A DNA stretch of 64,000 nucleotides from an uncultured Collinsella sp. GTDB taxonomy: Bacteria > Actinomycetota > Coriobacteriia > Coriobacteriales > Coriobacteriaceae. The translations under genes were made by a program, and so were the position numbers. Positions 49,546 to 58,126 of the stretch are shown here, in pieces (the stretch's first letter is position 1; each line of letters opens with the position of its first letter). The DNA lies in the NCBI GenBank assembly GCA_900543605.1, contig UQSK01000004.1, positions 1 to 64,000 on the forward strand, read 5' to 3'. Below the pieces are notes generated by a model. That model saw only the letters and a program-made list of their open reading frames with translations, was not told the origin of the DNA and ran no database searches.

Positions 49546-50625
49546 CTACTCCCCGTGATGGTGGCCGCAGCAGCACTCATGGCCGTCGTCATGGCCGTGG
49601 CCGCCGCAGCACTCGTGGTCCTCGCCGTGATGGTGACCGCAACCGCACTCATGGTCGTCGCCGTGCTCGCCGCAACCGCAGCCGTCCTCGTGAGCGCCAT
49701 GCTCTTCGGGACGATACTGCGACCAGTCCAGACCGGCGGCGATGGCGTCGGCCTCCTCCTTATAGAGGACCGTGATGGCCTGGGTGCCCAGCTTGGCGCC
49801 ACCGATGGCGTCGAGCATGTCGTAGAGCGTAAAGGCCACGTCGGCGCCGGGCAGCGCAAGCTCGCGGTCGTCGGCATAGGCGAGCGCCAAGCGCAGGTCC
49901 TTGATGAAGTGCTCGACCATAAAGCCGGGCTTGTAGTCGCCGTCGAGCGCCTTGGGAGCCAGGCTCTCCATAGCGCCGGACTTGCCGGTGCCGCCCAGGA
50001 TCATCTGGCGGGTCTTCTCCAGGTCAAGGCCGCTCAGCTCGGCAAATGCCATGGCGTCTGCCATGCCGACCATGCAGGCACCCAGCGACACCTGGTTGGC
50101 GAGCTTGGCAGCCTGGCCCTTGCCGGCGCCATCGAAGCAGCAGATGTTGGCCGCAAAGGTGGCAAGGATGTCGCGGACCGACGCGATGTCGTTCTCGGTA
50201 GCGCCCACGATAGCCGTAAGCGTGCCGGCGATAGCACCCGACTCGCCGCCGGTAACGGGGCAGTCAAACGCCATGCGGCCGGAGACCTGGGCGGCCTCGG
50301 CAATGTCGCGCGCCAGCTCGGGCGAGCTCGTGGTGAGGTCGATCAGGACCGCGCCGGGCTTAGTGCACGCGAGCAGGCCGTCGCCCGCCAGGTAGAGCTC
50401 CTCGACCTCGGAGGGATAACCCACCATGGTAAAGACGACATCGGCGTTCGCCGCGGCATCGGCCGGCGTATCGGCCCAAACGGCACCGTGCTCGATAAGC
50501 GCGGCGGCCTTGGACTTAGTGCGGTTGTTGACCGTGACGGAATAGCCGGCGTCCAGAATGTGGCCGGCGATGGGGGCACCCATAATTCCGGTGCCGATAA
50601 ATGCGACAGAGAGCTTGTTTGCCAT
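49546..50625 (-). CDS. 3-hydroxyisobutyrate-dehydrogenase-family enzyme with a His/Cys-rich C-terminal tail
   Basis: This 359-residue protein's first 308 residues or so form a typical beta-hydroxyacid dehydrogenase: AFIGTGIMGAPIAGHILDAGY (NAD(P) loop), DCPVTGGESGA, and AGKGQAAKLANQV with the catalytic Lys. Substrates could be hydroxyisobutyrate, tartronate semialdehyde or similar. The last 51 residues are not part of the family. They contain 14 His and 9 Cys among Gly, Asp and Glu (GHHHGE repeats and ECC/ECCC clusters), like a nickel or zinc storage tail. The tail is in frame and has normal codons. It is first in a run with a membrane protein, a HEAT-repeat protein and icd. Confidence 0.88.
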   Translation of the reverse strand: MANKLSVAFIGTGIMGAPIAGHILDAGYSVTVNNRTKSKAAALIEHGAVWADTPADAAANADVVFTMVGYPSEVEELYLAGDGLLACTKPGAVLIDLTTSSPELARDIAEAAQVSGRMAFDCPVTGGESGAIAGTLTAIVGATENDIASVRDILATFAANICCFDGAGKGQAAKLANQVSLGACMVGMADAMAFAELSGLDLEKTRQMILGGTGKSGAMESLAPKALDGDYKPGFMVEHFIKDLRLALAYADDRELALPGADVAFTLYDMLDAIGGAKLGTQAITVLYKEEADAIAAGLDWSQYRPEEHGAHEDGCGCGEHGDDHECGCGHHHGEDHECCGGHGHDDGHECCCGHHHGE

Positions 50626-50723
50626 GAAACCTTTCCTTTTGGGTTGGGTGTTATTACCAGGTTGAATACTCGGTGCCAGCGTTTGGGCTGTGAGTTGGGA
50701 TCGATTACGGCCGCGCTACTTGC

Positions 50724-51677
50724 CTACTGACCGCGCACGCGGCGGGCGATACGGTCGGAAAGCGACGCCTTGTCGGCGCGGTTCTTACCCCAAAACGCGC
50801 AGGCCACCATGCCGGGGCCCACGTGCGAGCCGATGGTGGGACCCACGGAGCTGCGAATGATCGTAACGTCGGCGCAGCCCTCCTCCTTGCGGATGGCGGC
50901 TTCGAGCCAGTCGCCGTCCTTTTCGGCATCGGCCGTCATGATGGCGATGGGCATGGTGCGGTCGGGCACGTAGTTCTCGCGGAACGACTTGAGGATGGAC
51001 TTGAGTGCCTTCTTGCGGCCGCGGTTGACGCCGATCAGCGACAGCGAGCCGGCAAGGTCGTAGGAGAGCTCGGGCTTGACATCGAGCTTTGCCGTGAGCT
51101 GCGCCGCCGCGGGCGGAATGCGGCCGCCGGCAGCCAGCGCGTCGAAGCTCTCGAGCGTAAAGTAGCCGTGGACGTAGGTCTTTGCCTCGTTTGCCCAATC
51201 GACCAGCTGCTTGGCGGTCAGTCCCGCCGAACGCTGGCGCACGGCCTCGAGCGCCAAGAGCGCGCCGGTCGCACAGGGCAGAGCGTTGTCGACCACGTAA
51301 AGCTCAAAATCGGGATACTCGGCGCGCACGGCATCTGCCGCCTGGCACGCGGAGTTGTAGCTCGACGACAGCGCCGAGGTAAAGCACAGGTAGACCGTGG
51401 GCGTGCCCTCTTTGGCGCACTCGGTAAAGAACTCGATATAGCGACCGAGCGACACGGCGGAGGTAGACACGCGAGCGCCGGCGCGCATGCGGTCGTAGAA
51501 CTCCTTGGGTGTGATGCTCGACCAGATGTCGTCCGTGCGCTCTTCGCCATCGATAATGAAGGGGAAGCCCAAGATATCGACATCGAGGTTCGCGGCGACC
51601 TCGGGGCTAAAGTCGCAGCAGGTATCGACGACGATGCGGCAACGGTTCGAATGACCGGCGGATGCAGCCTTGTCCAT
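50724..51677 (-). CDS. DegV-family fatty-acid-binding protein
   Basis: This 317-residue DegV fold binds fatty acids and acts as the FakB partner of a fatty acid kinase, delivering exogenous fatty acids to phospholipid synthesis. Visible motifs are IVVDTCCDFSPE at the N-terminus, GARVSTSAVSLGRY, CFTSALSSSYNSA, and the phosphate-contact segment TLESFDALAAGGRIP. The C-terminal GPTIGSHVGPGMVACAFWG is typical. ATG 51677 has AGGAG eight bases upstream. It is transcribed alone. No fakA is seen in the window. Confidence 0.9.
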   Translation of the reverse strand: MDKAASAGHSNRCRIVVDTCCDFSPEVAANLDVDILGFPFIIDGEERTDDIWSSITPKEFYDRMRAGARVSTSAVSLGRYIEFFTECAKEGTPTVYLCFTSALSSSYNSACQAADAVRAEYPDFELYVVDNALPCATGALLALEAVRQRSAGLTAKQLVDWANEAKTYVHGYFTLESFDALAAGGRIPPAAAQLTAKLDVKPELSYDLAGSLSLIGVNRGRKKALKSILKSFRENYVPDRTMPIAIMTADAEKDGDWLEAAIRKEEGCADVTIIRSSVGPTIGSHVGPGMVACAFWGKNRADKASLSDRIARRVRGQ

Positions 51678-51700
51678 CAAAGCGACTCCTTACGTAAAAA

Positions 51701-51727
51701 GGCGGCCACCCGCATGGGATGGCCGCC
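51701..51727 (-). terminator. Terminator after hpf
   Basis: GGCGGCCA pairs with TGGCCGCC around an 11-base loop, followed by TTTTTACG on the minus strand, directly before the DegV gene. Confidence 0.88.
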
Positions 51728-51756
51728 AACCGTTAACTCATGCAAGTTAACGTATT

Positions 51757-52341
51757 TTACTCGTCAAGTGTTTCGATGCGGGGCTTGATGATGCCATATC
51801 CACCATTCTTACGGTGATACACCACATTGATGAGGCCAGTCGTCGCGTTCTCGAACACGTAGAAGTCGTGGCCGAGCAGATCTGTCTGCACCAGCGCCTG
51901 CTCCTCAGTCATCGGGGTGACGTCGATAACTTTCTCGCGGACGAGCAGGTCGTCCTCTTCCTCGGGCAGCAGCAGGTCGGCCAGATCCTCAACGCGCTCG
52001 ACCGGTGCGACATCCGCGGCGCTGGCACCGCCCTGGCGGTTGTCCACAACCTTGGTCTTGAACTTGCGCAGCTGGCGGGTGACCTTATCGGCGGAGAGGT
52101 CGATGGCGGCGTACATATCTGCACCGTGCTCGGCAACGCGAATCACCGAACCGCGGACGCGAACCGTGACCTCGACGATTGCCGGGTTGGGGTTCGAGGG
52201 GTTCTTCTCATAGCGAAGTACAACGTCGACCGTCATGGGCTCGATATCGAAAACCTTGAGCGCCTCGCCGATCTTCTCATCCACATGCGCACGCAGAGCA
52301 TCGGTTACCGTCGTCTTGCGTCCAGAAACCTTGATATCCAT
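51757..52341 (-). CDS. hpf: Ribosome hibernation promoting factor, long form
   Basis: This 194-residue long-form HPF joins two 70S ribosomes into inactive 100S dimers in stationary phase. The N-terminal S30AE domain (1-100: MDIKVSGRKTTVTDALRAHVDEKIGE, DMYAAIDLSADKVTRQLRK) is followed by a linker (KVVDNRQGGASAAD) and the C-terminal dimerisation domain (LVQTDLLGHDFYVFENATTGLINVVYHRKNGGYGIIKP). GGAG lies seven bases before ATG 52341. The reading to 52401 is not needed. It is transcribed alone, with a promoter in the 52342-52560 gap. Confidence 0.95.
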   Translation of the reverse strand: MDIKVSGRKTTVTDALRAHVDEKIGEALKVFDIEPMTVDVVLRYEKNPSNPNPAIVEVTVRVRGSVIRVAEHGADMYAAIDLSADKVTRQLRKFKTKVVDNRQGGASAADVAPVERVEDLADLLLPEEEDDLLVREKVIDVTPMTEEQALVQTDLLGHDFYVFENATTGLINVVYHRKNGGYGIIKPRIETLDE

Positions 52342-52563
52342 ACGTGGCTCCAATCTGCCTCGGGGACTTACTGTACTGGCTATGTACCCATTGCCGTGCA
52401 TTTAATCACGCGGATTCCTAAAGACCCGAATAACGATTGCTTGATACCGCATACCGAAGTCTCGCACTTTTCTGTGGCAAAGTGCGCTATAGGAAGGCGT
52501 CGGCGGAGTTGGTTTTTCTCCTGAAAATCAGCTTTTACCTGCTGTTTTTACCAAAATAGAAAA

Positions 52564-52594
52564 GCCGGGCTCCCCTATTGGGGAGACCCGACTA
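52564..52594 (-). terminator. Terminator after the substrate-binding lipoprotein gene
   Basis: AGCCGGGCTCCCC pairs (one mismatch and one bulge) with GGGGAGACCCGACT around TATT. TTTTC follows on the minus strand. The rest of the 317-bp gap 52342-52658 holds only the hpf promoter region and no gene. Confidence 0.8.
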
Positions 52595-52658
52595 TGCGTG
52601 TTGAAACCATGAAGAAGCGCCTCATTCAATGTATGGCAGACGCCACCCCTACCAATAA

Positions 52659-53669
52659 CTAGCTATTGAGCTTGTTGATGTCATCGTCGGTGATGGCGCC
52701 TTCCTGGCTAGACGACGGGCTGTCGCCGTTGTTATCGGAGGCGTCGTCATCGGAGGGCTCAGTCTCGTTGGACGTGGAGTCGGATGTCTGCACATTGGCT
52801 CCCGAAACGGTCTTGGCGGTAAGGTCATAGGGCATCTGGCCGTACCAGACGCAGTGGACTGCCTCGAGCGTGCCATCGACCGTGATACCATCGAGGGCAT
52901 CGCTCACGGCACGGCACAGCTCATCGTTAGAGCTAAGGCCTGCGACACCAAGCGTGGAGGGCGTCTCGAGCGTGCCGACATAGGAGATCTGGCTCATCAG
53001 GCGCGCGAGGTAACCACCGGCCGTGGAATCACAGATCACGTAATCGACTTCGCCCGACTCGAGCGCCTCAAAGCACTCATTGATGTTGGAGAAGGTCTTT
53101 TGGTTGGCCGTAATGCTCTGCTTGGCGAGCGCTTCCTGCGAGGCCGAAGAGGTCTGAACGCCCAGGGTAGCGGTGTTAAGCGTTTCGGTGGAAACGCTCA
53201 GCGACTCTCCGTCGCTGCTCTTGCCGAATACGGCGGGGGCGTCGTACAGACAGGTGCCAAGCGAGCTGATATCGCCGTCCGTAGACCTGACGTCACCAAT
53301 GAAGATGTCGGCCTTTTTATCGCTGAGCGCGGAATCGGCCGAGGACGCATCGACAAAGGCAACCTTGAGACCCATGCGGCATGCGAGGGCACGAGCGGCA
53401 TCGACCGCATAGCCCGTGAGGTTTCCGTCGGCATCCTGCATGGCTTGCGGGGCATCGGAAGTATCGAGAGCGACAGTCAGGGTTCCCGGCGTGACCAGGG
53501 CATCGTCCGATACCGTGGTGGTAACGGTCTCGCGCTCGATCTGGTCGATCGTGGGCGTCGTGAACGTGGACAGTGGATTGAACGCGCATCCACTCAGGCC
53601 CAAAACGGCAATGACCGCCGCGGTCCCAGCACCCAACCGAGCCGCGTGCATCAAGCTGCCCCTCACCAT
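52659..53669 (-). CDS. Family-3-type extracellular solute-binding lipoprotein
   Basis: This 336-residue lipoprotein has a signal peptide with lipobox LSGC (Cys28). The mature part is an amino-acid-type solute-binding domain: GTLTVALDTSDAPQAMQ, GNLTGYAVDAARALACRMGLKVAFV, KKADIFIGDVRST and EALESGEVDYVICDS. The C-terminal 45 residues are a Ser/Asp/Glu-rich tail outside the fold. ATG 53669 gives a normal signal peptide. ATG 53651 is also possible. The frame stays open far upstream, but that part looks like a transcribed leader. No permease or ATPase gene is adjacent, so it is an orphan binding protein. Confidence 0.85.
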   Translation of the reverse strand: MVRGSLMHAARLGAGTAAVIAVLGLSGCAFNPLSTFTTPTIDQIERETVTTTVSDDALVTPGTLTVALDTSDAPQAMQDADGNLTGYAVDAARALACRMGLKVAFVDASSADSALSDKKADIFIGDVRSTDGDISSLGTCLYDAPAVFGKSSDGESLSVSTETLNTATLGVQTSSASQEALAKQSITANQKTFSNINECFEALESGEVDYVICDSTAGGYLARLMSQISYVGTLETPSTLGVAGLSSNDELCRAVSDALDGITVDGTLEAVHCVWYGQMPYDLTAKTVSGANVQTSDSTSNETEPSDDDASDNNGDSPSSSQEGAITDDDINKLNS

Positions 53670-54029
53670 GTCCGCTACCCTGCCTTCTGTGTCGTATACG
53701 ATCCGTGCCCTGCACGGAATATCGGGTTGTTCCCACCAGCTGACCTGGTATTTGACCCCACACTTGCGCACCGGGGCGTTTGCTCGGGAGGCCGCAGCCA
53801 CCTTCACGACTGGCCCGCTCGCCCGCGAGGCGGTATTGCCCCAAAGAAAGTAGAACGGACGGTGCGGCTTACATCTAGGACGCGCCATGATCGCGCCGCG
53901 CGCACGCGGTCGCTTACGTGGATCCCTTTGACCGCGTCTGTCTTGGACTAGGATGGGCATTTCGTCCGTCCGCAACCACAGCCTGGCAGGAACGTAGCGC
54001 ATTATAGCTAAGTTCAAGCTATAGTTTAA
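53670..54029 (-). promoter_or_regulatory. Promoter and about 325-nt leader of the solute-binding lipoprotein gene
   Basis: On the minus strand a perfect -10 TATAAT (54006-54001) lies 17 bp after TTAAAC (54029-54024), a fair -35. Transcription from here would leave about 325 nt before the ATG at 53669. The leader is GC-rich and contains stems such as GGG-AACAA-CCC. I could not match it to a riboswitch or housekeeping RNA I know. Confidence 0.5.
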
Positions 54030-54150
54030 GGTTAGGGACGTTATTCGCATCGCGAGCACAGATTTCGCAGGTCGGAGCGGGCCACACGTGCCCTGATTGA
54101 ACCCGTTACTCCCCTATGGGGAGCCCCGAGGCACCCGCCTTAGGGTGCCG

Positions 54151-54367
54151 TGGCCAAAAAATAGCAAATATGAGTACTGTTACCAAATTAGTGGCAGGAT
54201 TTTTTGGCTCTGCAAACAGTTTTCACGCTCTATAACGTCAGATTGATGCCAGGATATTCCACATTTGTTTATTATCTTTCTAATCTACGCCATCTTCCAG
54301 TCCCAAAATCCCTGATTTTGCTGTTACTTATTTTGTAGCAGTACTCATATTTGCTATATTTTGGCCA
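54151..54367. mobile_element. 217-bp MITE-like element with long terminal inverted repeats
   Basis: The ends are inverted copies: 54151-54179 (TGGCCAAAAAATAGC...) and 54339-54367 match at 28 of 29 positions, and the similarity runs on to about 41 of 47. The inside is AT-rich and has no ORF of note. Size and structure suit a miniature inverted-repeat element. A clear target duplication is not visible. Just before it, hairpins CTCCCC-TAT-GGGGAG (54109-54123) and GGCACCC-loop-GGGTGCC (54130-54149) occur. No gene lies in 54030-54401. Confidence 0.65.
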
Positions 54368-54401
54368 GAGTGTATATCCAACCCCCTGATTTCAAGCATT
54401 G

Positions 54402-55508
54402 TTAGGCAGATTTAAGCCCAAAACACGCCCGCAGCGTGTTAAATAGTGCCTCTTGTTTCTTTCTACAAGCGTCAACACGGTTGCGATATCGTTTGCCCAT
54501 GCGTTGGTATATGCGCCATGCGAGCGCCTCCATCGCCTCCATGTTGCAGAGCATCTCGTTGTTGACCGTCGCGACCTCGATTCCCATGGACGCCAAACCC
54601 GTATTGCGTTTTTCATCGTGAATGCGCCCGCCGCGAGACGAATGGCCCTGCTCGCCGTTGTATTCCAGGTCAAACCGGGCTGCTTCCTGATAGGCATCGC
54701 AAACCGCATACGGCATCCCCGAGATCGCCTGCGCACGGTCGTTGAACTCGATCTTGTGGTCGGTCTTAAAGGGACCGCAGACAAATCCGCCATAGGAAAA
54801 CGGAAGCGAAAACATGGCAAGCATGATGCATTCCATGGGTGAGCGCAGGTTTTCCGACAGATAGGGGCACAGCCGCCGCAGCTGCTTGGCCGCGCTCCCC
54901 TTGCATGCCGAAAGGTAATCTGCCAGGCGATCGGGCGTCAGCACTGGCTCGACCTCAAAGTAGCCCACATCTGACGGATGGTCCCTATCCTTTGCCAGCC
55001 TGTTCGCGGTGGGCGAGCTGTAAGGGGGCAGATACTGCCCGCGATCGCTCAGCGAAATCTTGGAGCACAGCTCCTGGGCCAGGGCAAATGCCTGGATGCA
55101 GCCGACTTCGCGCGCAACGGCTACGCAGAGGGCCTCGGGAGACAAACTGTACACCCCCGGCTCCACCTCCAGAATCGAACCAACCGGCAGTCCTGCAGAA
55201 CAAACGGACCAGCTTGTACCAGGCATGCGGCGACGCTGCTTCGCCGACCCCACCAGCAGGCACAGGTCTTCTTGAACCTCGCCACTCACGGCCCCGATCC
55301 GCACCAAATCGGAAAGATAGATGTCCTCGGCCGAGGGCGACGATGCATACAGCACGCTGTGCTCTTCATCGGGATCGAGGTCCCTCCAACTGATGTAACC
55401 CATTTGTCGACGCTCGGCGCGCATCATGCGCAGCGCCGTGGCGCCAGTCAGGATTACGGAGGCCGCCAGTTGCTCGCTTGTCGGCTCGATGCGTCGCGCA
55501 ATCTTCAC
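54402..55508 (-). CDS. Hypothetical protein with Vsr/DUF559-like C-terminal region
   Basis: This 368-residue soluble protein is not recognised as a whole. The start is uncertain. GTG 55508 has GAGG upstream and overlaps nothing important, while internal Met codons at about 55427 and 55403 are alternatives. The last 90 residues carry the pattern RFDLEYNGEQGH, then RIHDEKRNTGLASMGIEVATV, which resembles the Asp, Glu and Gln/Lys layout of DUF559 or Vsr-type PD-(D/E)xK endonuclease folds. The middle part has paired Cys residues. The gene lies 16 bp beyond comF on the same strand, and a MITE-like element follows it. A nuclease role is conjectural. Confidence 0.6.
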   Translation of the reverse strand: MKIARRIEPTSEQLAASVILTGATALRMMRAERRQMGYISWRDLDPDEEHSVLYASSPSAEDIYLSDLVRIGAVSGEVQEDLCLLVGSAKQRRRMPGTSWSVCSAGLPVGSILEVEPGVYSLSPEALCVAVAREVGCIQAFALAQELCSKISLSDRGQYLPPYSSPTANRLAKDRDHPSDVGYFEVEPVLTPDRLADYLSACKGSAAKQLRRLCPYLSENLRSPMECIMLAMFSLPFSYGGFVCGPFKTDHKIEFNDRAQAISGMPYAVCDAYQEAARFDLEYNGEQGHSSRGGRIHDEKRNTGLASMGIEVATVNNEMLCNMEAMEALAWRIYQRMGKRYRNRVDACRKKQEALFNTLRACFGLKSA

Positions 55509-55524
55509 TGCCTCAAAACCACCC

Positions 55525-56331
55525 CTACCAGACGCGTGCGATCGCAAGGCCGTCGACGGCCGCAGCACCGGCGCGCTTGAGCTCGACAGAAGCGGCCGCC
55601 ATGGTTGCGCCCGTGGTTATAACGTCGTCGATAAGCAGCAGGCGTTTGCCCCGCACGTCCTCGACCGCTTCGTACATGCCCCGCGCACGCTCGCGGCGCT
55701 CGTCGCGACCGAGCTGGCGCTGATCACCATGACCATATTTAACGAGGGCATCGAGCAGCGGTAGCCCCGACAGCTCGCAAAACGGACGAGCGATGGCCTC
55801 CATGTGATCAAAGCCGCGACGCCGAAACGCAGCTGCCGTCGCCGGCACAAACACCACCGCATCGGAGCTGGACAACACGCCACCATAGCGATTGGGAGCT
55901 GCAACTTGGGCGTTTAAGGCGGTGTCATAGAGCAGCTCCGCCAGATACGAAGCCAGGCGTCGCTCGCCCGCGTCCTTGTACGCCTTAATGATGCGCGGCA
56001 GCGGATGCGCGTAGACGGCGCACGCCAAGCAGCGATCGAGTGCCTCGGCCATCGCCGAGGACTCCCCCTCGACCGAGCACTCGGTGCACAGCAGGTCCCC
56101 ATACGGAGCACCGCACCGGATACAGCTGCAACATGGGTTAATGAGCACAAGCGAGGCAAGACAGTCTTGGCAAATAAGCGCACCGGAGCGCTCGCAGCCG
56201 GCACATCGCGTGGGCGACAACGCCTCGAGCGCTTCGTGTGCCGCCCGCTCGGCAAACGGTCGCAATTTGTCCGCAAACGGCAGGTCGGCACCGTCTTGCA
56301 AGCGGTTCAAAACATCCAAATGGTTCTTCAT
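55525..56331 (-). CDS. comF: ComF-family phosphoribosyltransferase-like protein
   Basis: This 268-residue ComF homologue is linked to DNA uptake and processing of transforming DNA. It has two N-terminal Cys pairs (CAGC, CQDC, then CCSCIRCGAPYG and CTEC) that form a zinc site, a YKDAGERRLASYLAELL segment, and the phosphoribosyltransferase loop LLLIDDVITTGATMAAA. GGAGGG lies eight bases before ATG 56331. The longer upstream frame belongs to the ricT region read out of frame. It is in a run with ricT, holB and tmk on the same strand. Competence has not been seen widely in this class, so its role may be broader DNA metabolism. Confidence 0.9.
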   Translation of the reverse strand: MKNHLDVLNRLQDGADLPFADKLRPFAERAAHEALEALSPTRCAGCERSGALICQDCLASLVLINPCCSCIRCGAPYGDLLCTECSVEGESSAMAEALDRCLACAVYAHPLPRIIKAYKDAGERRLASYLAELLYDTALNAQVAAPNRYGGVLSSSDAVVFVPATAAAFRRRGFDHMEAIARPFCELSGLPLLDALVKYGHGDQRQLGRDERRERARGMYEAVEDVRGKRLLLIDDVITTGATMAAASVELKRAGAAAVDGLAIARVW

Positions 56332-56434
56332 GACACAGCCCTCCCTACGCACTGGGCGCGGGGAGGGCTGCCGATTCATACATATGCTACCCCGGAGTAC
56401 TCCGGAGCAAGGCAAACAAAACCGCGTGCGGGCG

Positions 56435-58126
56435 CTACTCGCCGGCAGGCGGCTGCGGCGCCGACGAAGACGGGGCCGAGCCCTCGCCACCATCCTGGCG
56501 CGGCTTACGGGAACGGCGGCGGCGACGGCGCTTTTGGCCCTGGCCGGCCGAGCCCTCGCCACCACGGTCCTCACGCGAATCGTGCTCGTCGCGAGCGGCG
56601 CCGCGCGAAGCCTTGGCAGCAGCTCCCCCGCCGTCTCCAGGACGACGGCGCGTGACCTTGACCTCGCCATCCGAGACCTGATCGGCCACGGAGGGCACCG
56701 AGGGCTTCTGCTGCGCGCCCGACGAGTGGCGACGGCGCGGACGCGGCGCGCGCTCATCCTCGCCATGCGACTTGCCGCCCTTATCGGCAGGCGCATCGGC
56801 GCCCGAGCCGCCCTTGGGGGCAGCGCCGGCCTCGCGAGCGGCTGCGGCACGGAAGGCATCCTCGCGCTCCTCGCTCGACAGATGACGGCGACGACGGCGC
56901 GTGGGATTCATGCCACCGCCGCGATTCTGCTGTTGAGGCTGCTGAGCCTCGCGCTCGCGTGTGCCGTTCTTGCCGGCAACTGCGGCCTCGCTGGTATCGG
57001 CAGAGCCCGCACGCTTGCGGCGGCGACGGCCGCCTGCCTCCTCGACCTCGGGCGTCTCGGACTTGCCACGGCCCTTTCCACGGCCACGACCCTCGCCCTG
57101 ACCGGCGCGAGCATCGGATTCGGCATCGCGACGACGGCGCTTGGGCATCGATATGCCCGCCAGGCGATCAGCGTTCGACAGGCCATCGCCCACGTCGACG
57201 CCGTTCTCGCGATCGAGCTCCATGAGCGCCAGGCGCATCTCGGGCGACTCGATGCGCTCGAGCACGTCGCGCGTCACGCAGTCGGGACGGCAGTTGCAGC
57301 CCTGCTCGGCTGCCTTCTTTTTGCAGCCCTCCGAGCAGGTCATATCGGCCAGGTTGACCTTAAAGACCTTGCCGTTCTCCAGGCGCAGCACCAGCTGCTC
57401 GCGCGGCGTGTCATATTCTTGAATACGTGCCTTGCCAAGCGGCGTATCGATAAGCGTCTTCTTTTTGGGTGCGCGGCTCTTAAAGTCCTTATACGCCTCG
57501 AACTCGTAGCGCAGGCAGCACATTAGACGGCCGCATACGCCGCTGATCTTGGACGAGTTAAGCGGTAGATCCTGCTCTTTTGCCATGCGAATCGAGACGG
57601 GCTCAAACTGTCCGCCAAAGCGCGTGCAGCAGAGCTCCTGGCCGCACTGGGCATAGCCGCCCACCAAGCGGGTCTCGTCGCGCACGCCGATCTGGCGCAT
57701 GTCGACGCGAATGTGCAGCGTCGAGGAAAGGTCCTTGACGAGCTGACGAAAATCGACGCGCTCCTCGGCCGCAAAATAGAACACGGCCTTCTCGCCGCCG
57801 AACAGGTACTCGACGCCGACCGGCTTCATCTCGAGGTCGAGCTCCTTGACCAGGCGACGGAAATCGACCATGGCCTCGTCACCCTGAATGGCCAGATCAT
57901 CGGCAAGCTGCAGGTCGGTGTCGCTCGCCACGCGCAGCACGGGCTTGAGCGGCTGGCCGATCTCGTCCTGCGGCACCTCGAAGGGGTCTGCCGTGACCAG
58001 GCCGATCTCGGTTCCGCGCTCGGTGGAGCAGATAGCATAATCGGCCTCGAGGATATCCAGATCCTGCGGGTCGAACCACAGGTCGCGCGAGGCGTAGGTA
58101 AACTTAACGGGTACGACTAACGGCAT
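56435..58126 (-). CDS. ricT: RicT (YaaT-like, PSP1 domain) with long basic C-terminal extension
   Basis: This 563-residue protein has a PSP1 core (1-270) with the Cys motifs CGQELCCTRF and CGRLMCCLRYE and a further Cys cluster CSEGCKKKAAEQGCNCRPDC. RicT joins RicA and RicF in an iron-sulfur complex that affects RNase Y cleavage in Bacillus. From about residue 325 the protein is a low-complexity, Arg/Gly/Ala/Glu-rich stretch of about 235 residues with runs of Arg, unlike the short Bacillus protein. It overlaps holB by ten bases, the usual neighbourhood (tmk, holB, ricT). Confidence 0.9.
   Translation of the reverse strand: MPLVVPVKFTYASRDLWFDPQDLDILEADYAICSTERGTEIGLVTADPFEVPQDEIGQPLKPVLRVASDTDLQLADDLAIQGDEAMVDFRRLVKELDLEMKPVGVEYLFGGEKAVFYFAAEERVDFRQLVKDLSSTLHIRVDMRQIGVRDETRLVGGYAQCGQELCCTRFGGQFEPVSIRMAKEQDLPLNSSKISGVCGRLMCCLRYEFEAYKDFKSRAPKKKTLIDTPLGKARIQEYDTPREQLVLRLENGKVFKVNLADMTCSEGCKKKAAEQGCNCRPDCVTRDVLERIESPEMRLALMELDRENGVDVGDGLSNADRLAGISMPKRRRRDAESDARAGQGEGRGRGKGRGKSETPEVEEAGGRRRRKRAGSADTSEAAVAGKNGTREREAQQPQQQNRGGGMNPTRRRRRHLSSEEREDAFRAAAAREAGAAPKGGSGADAPADKGGKSHGEDERAPRPRRRHSSGAQQKPSVPSVADQVSDGEVKVTRRRPGDGGGAAAKASRGAARDEHDSREDRGGEGSAGQGQKRRRRRRSRKPRQDGGEGSAPSSSAPQPPAGE

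Noticed and set aside
53670..53860. The leader as SRP RNA, RNase P RNA, tmRNA or 6S RNA
   Set aside because: The hallmark segments of these RNAs, such as the GGAA-loop plus AGCAGCC of SRP RNA or GAGGAAAGTC of RNase P RNA, are not present.
53672..54059. N-terminal extension of the solute-binding lipoprotein
   Set aside because: The frame is open but contains many rare Arg codons, would put the signal peptide in the interior, and lies downstream of a good promoter. Chance openness in GC-rich DNA is more likely.
56390..56403. Perfect 14-bp palindrome CCGGAGTACTCCGG between comF and ricT
   Set aside because: It is short, has no loop or U run, and lies between co-directional genes. I could not support terminator or operator function.
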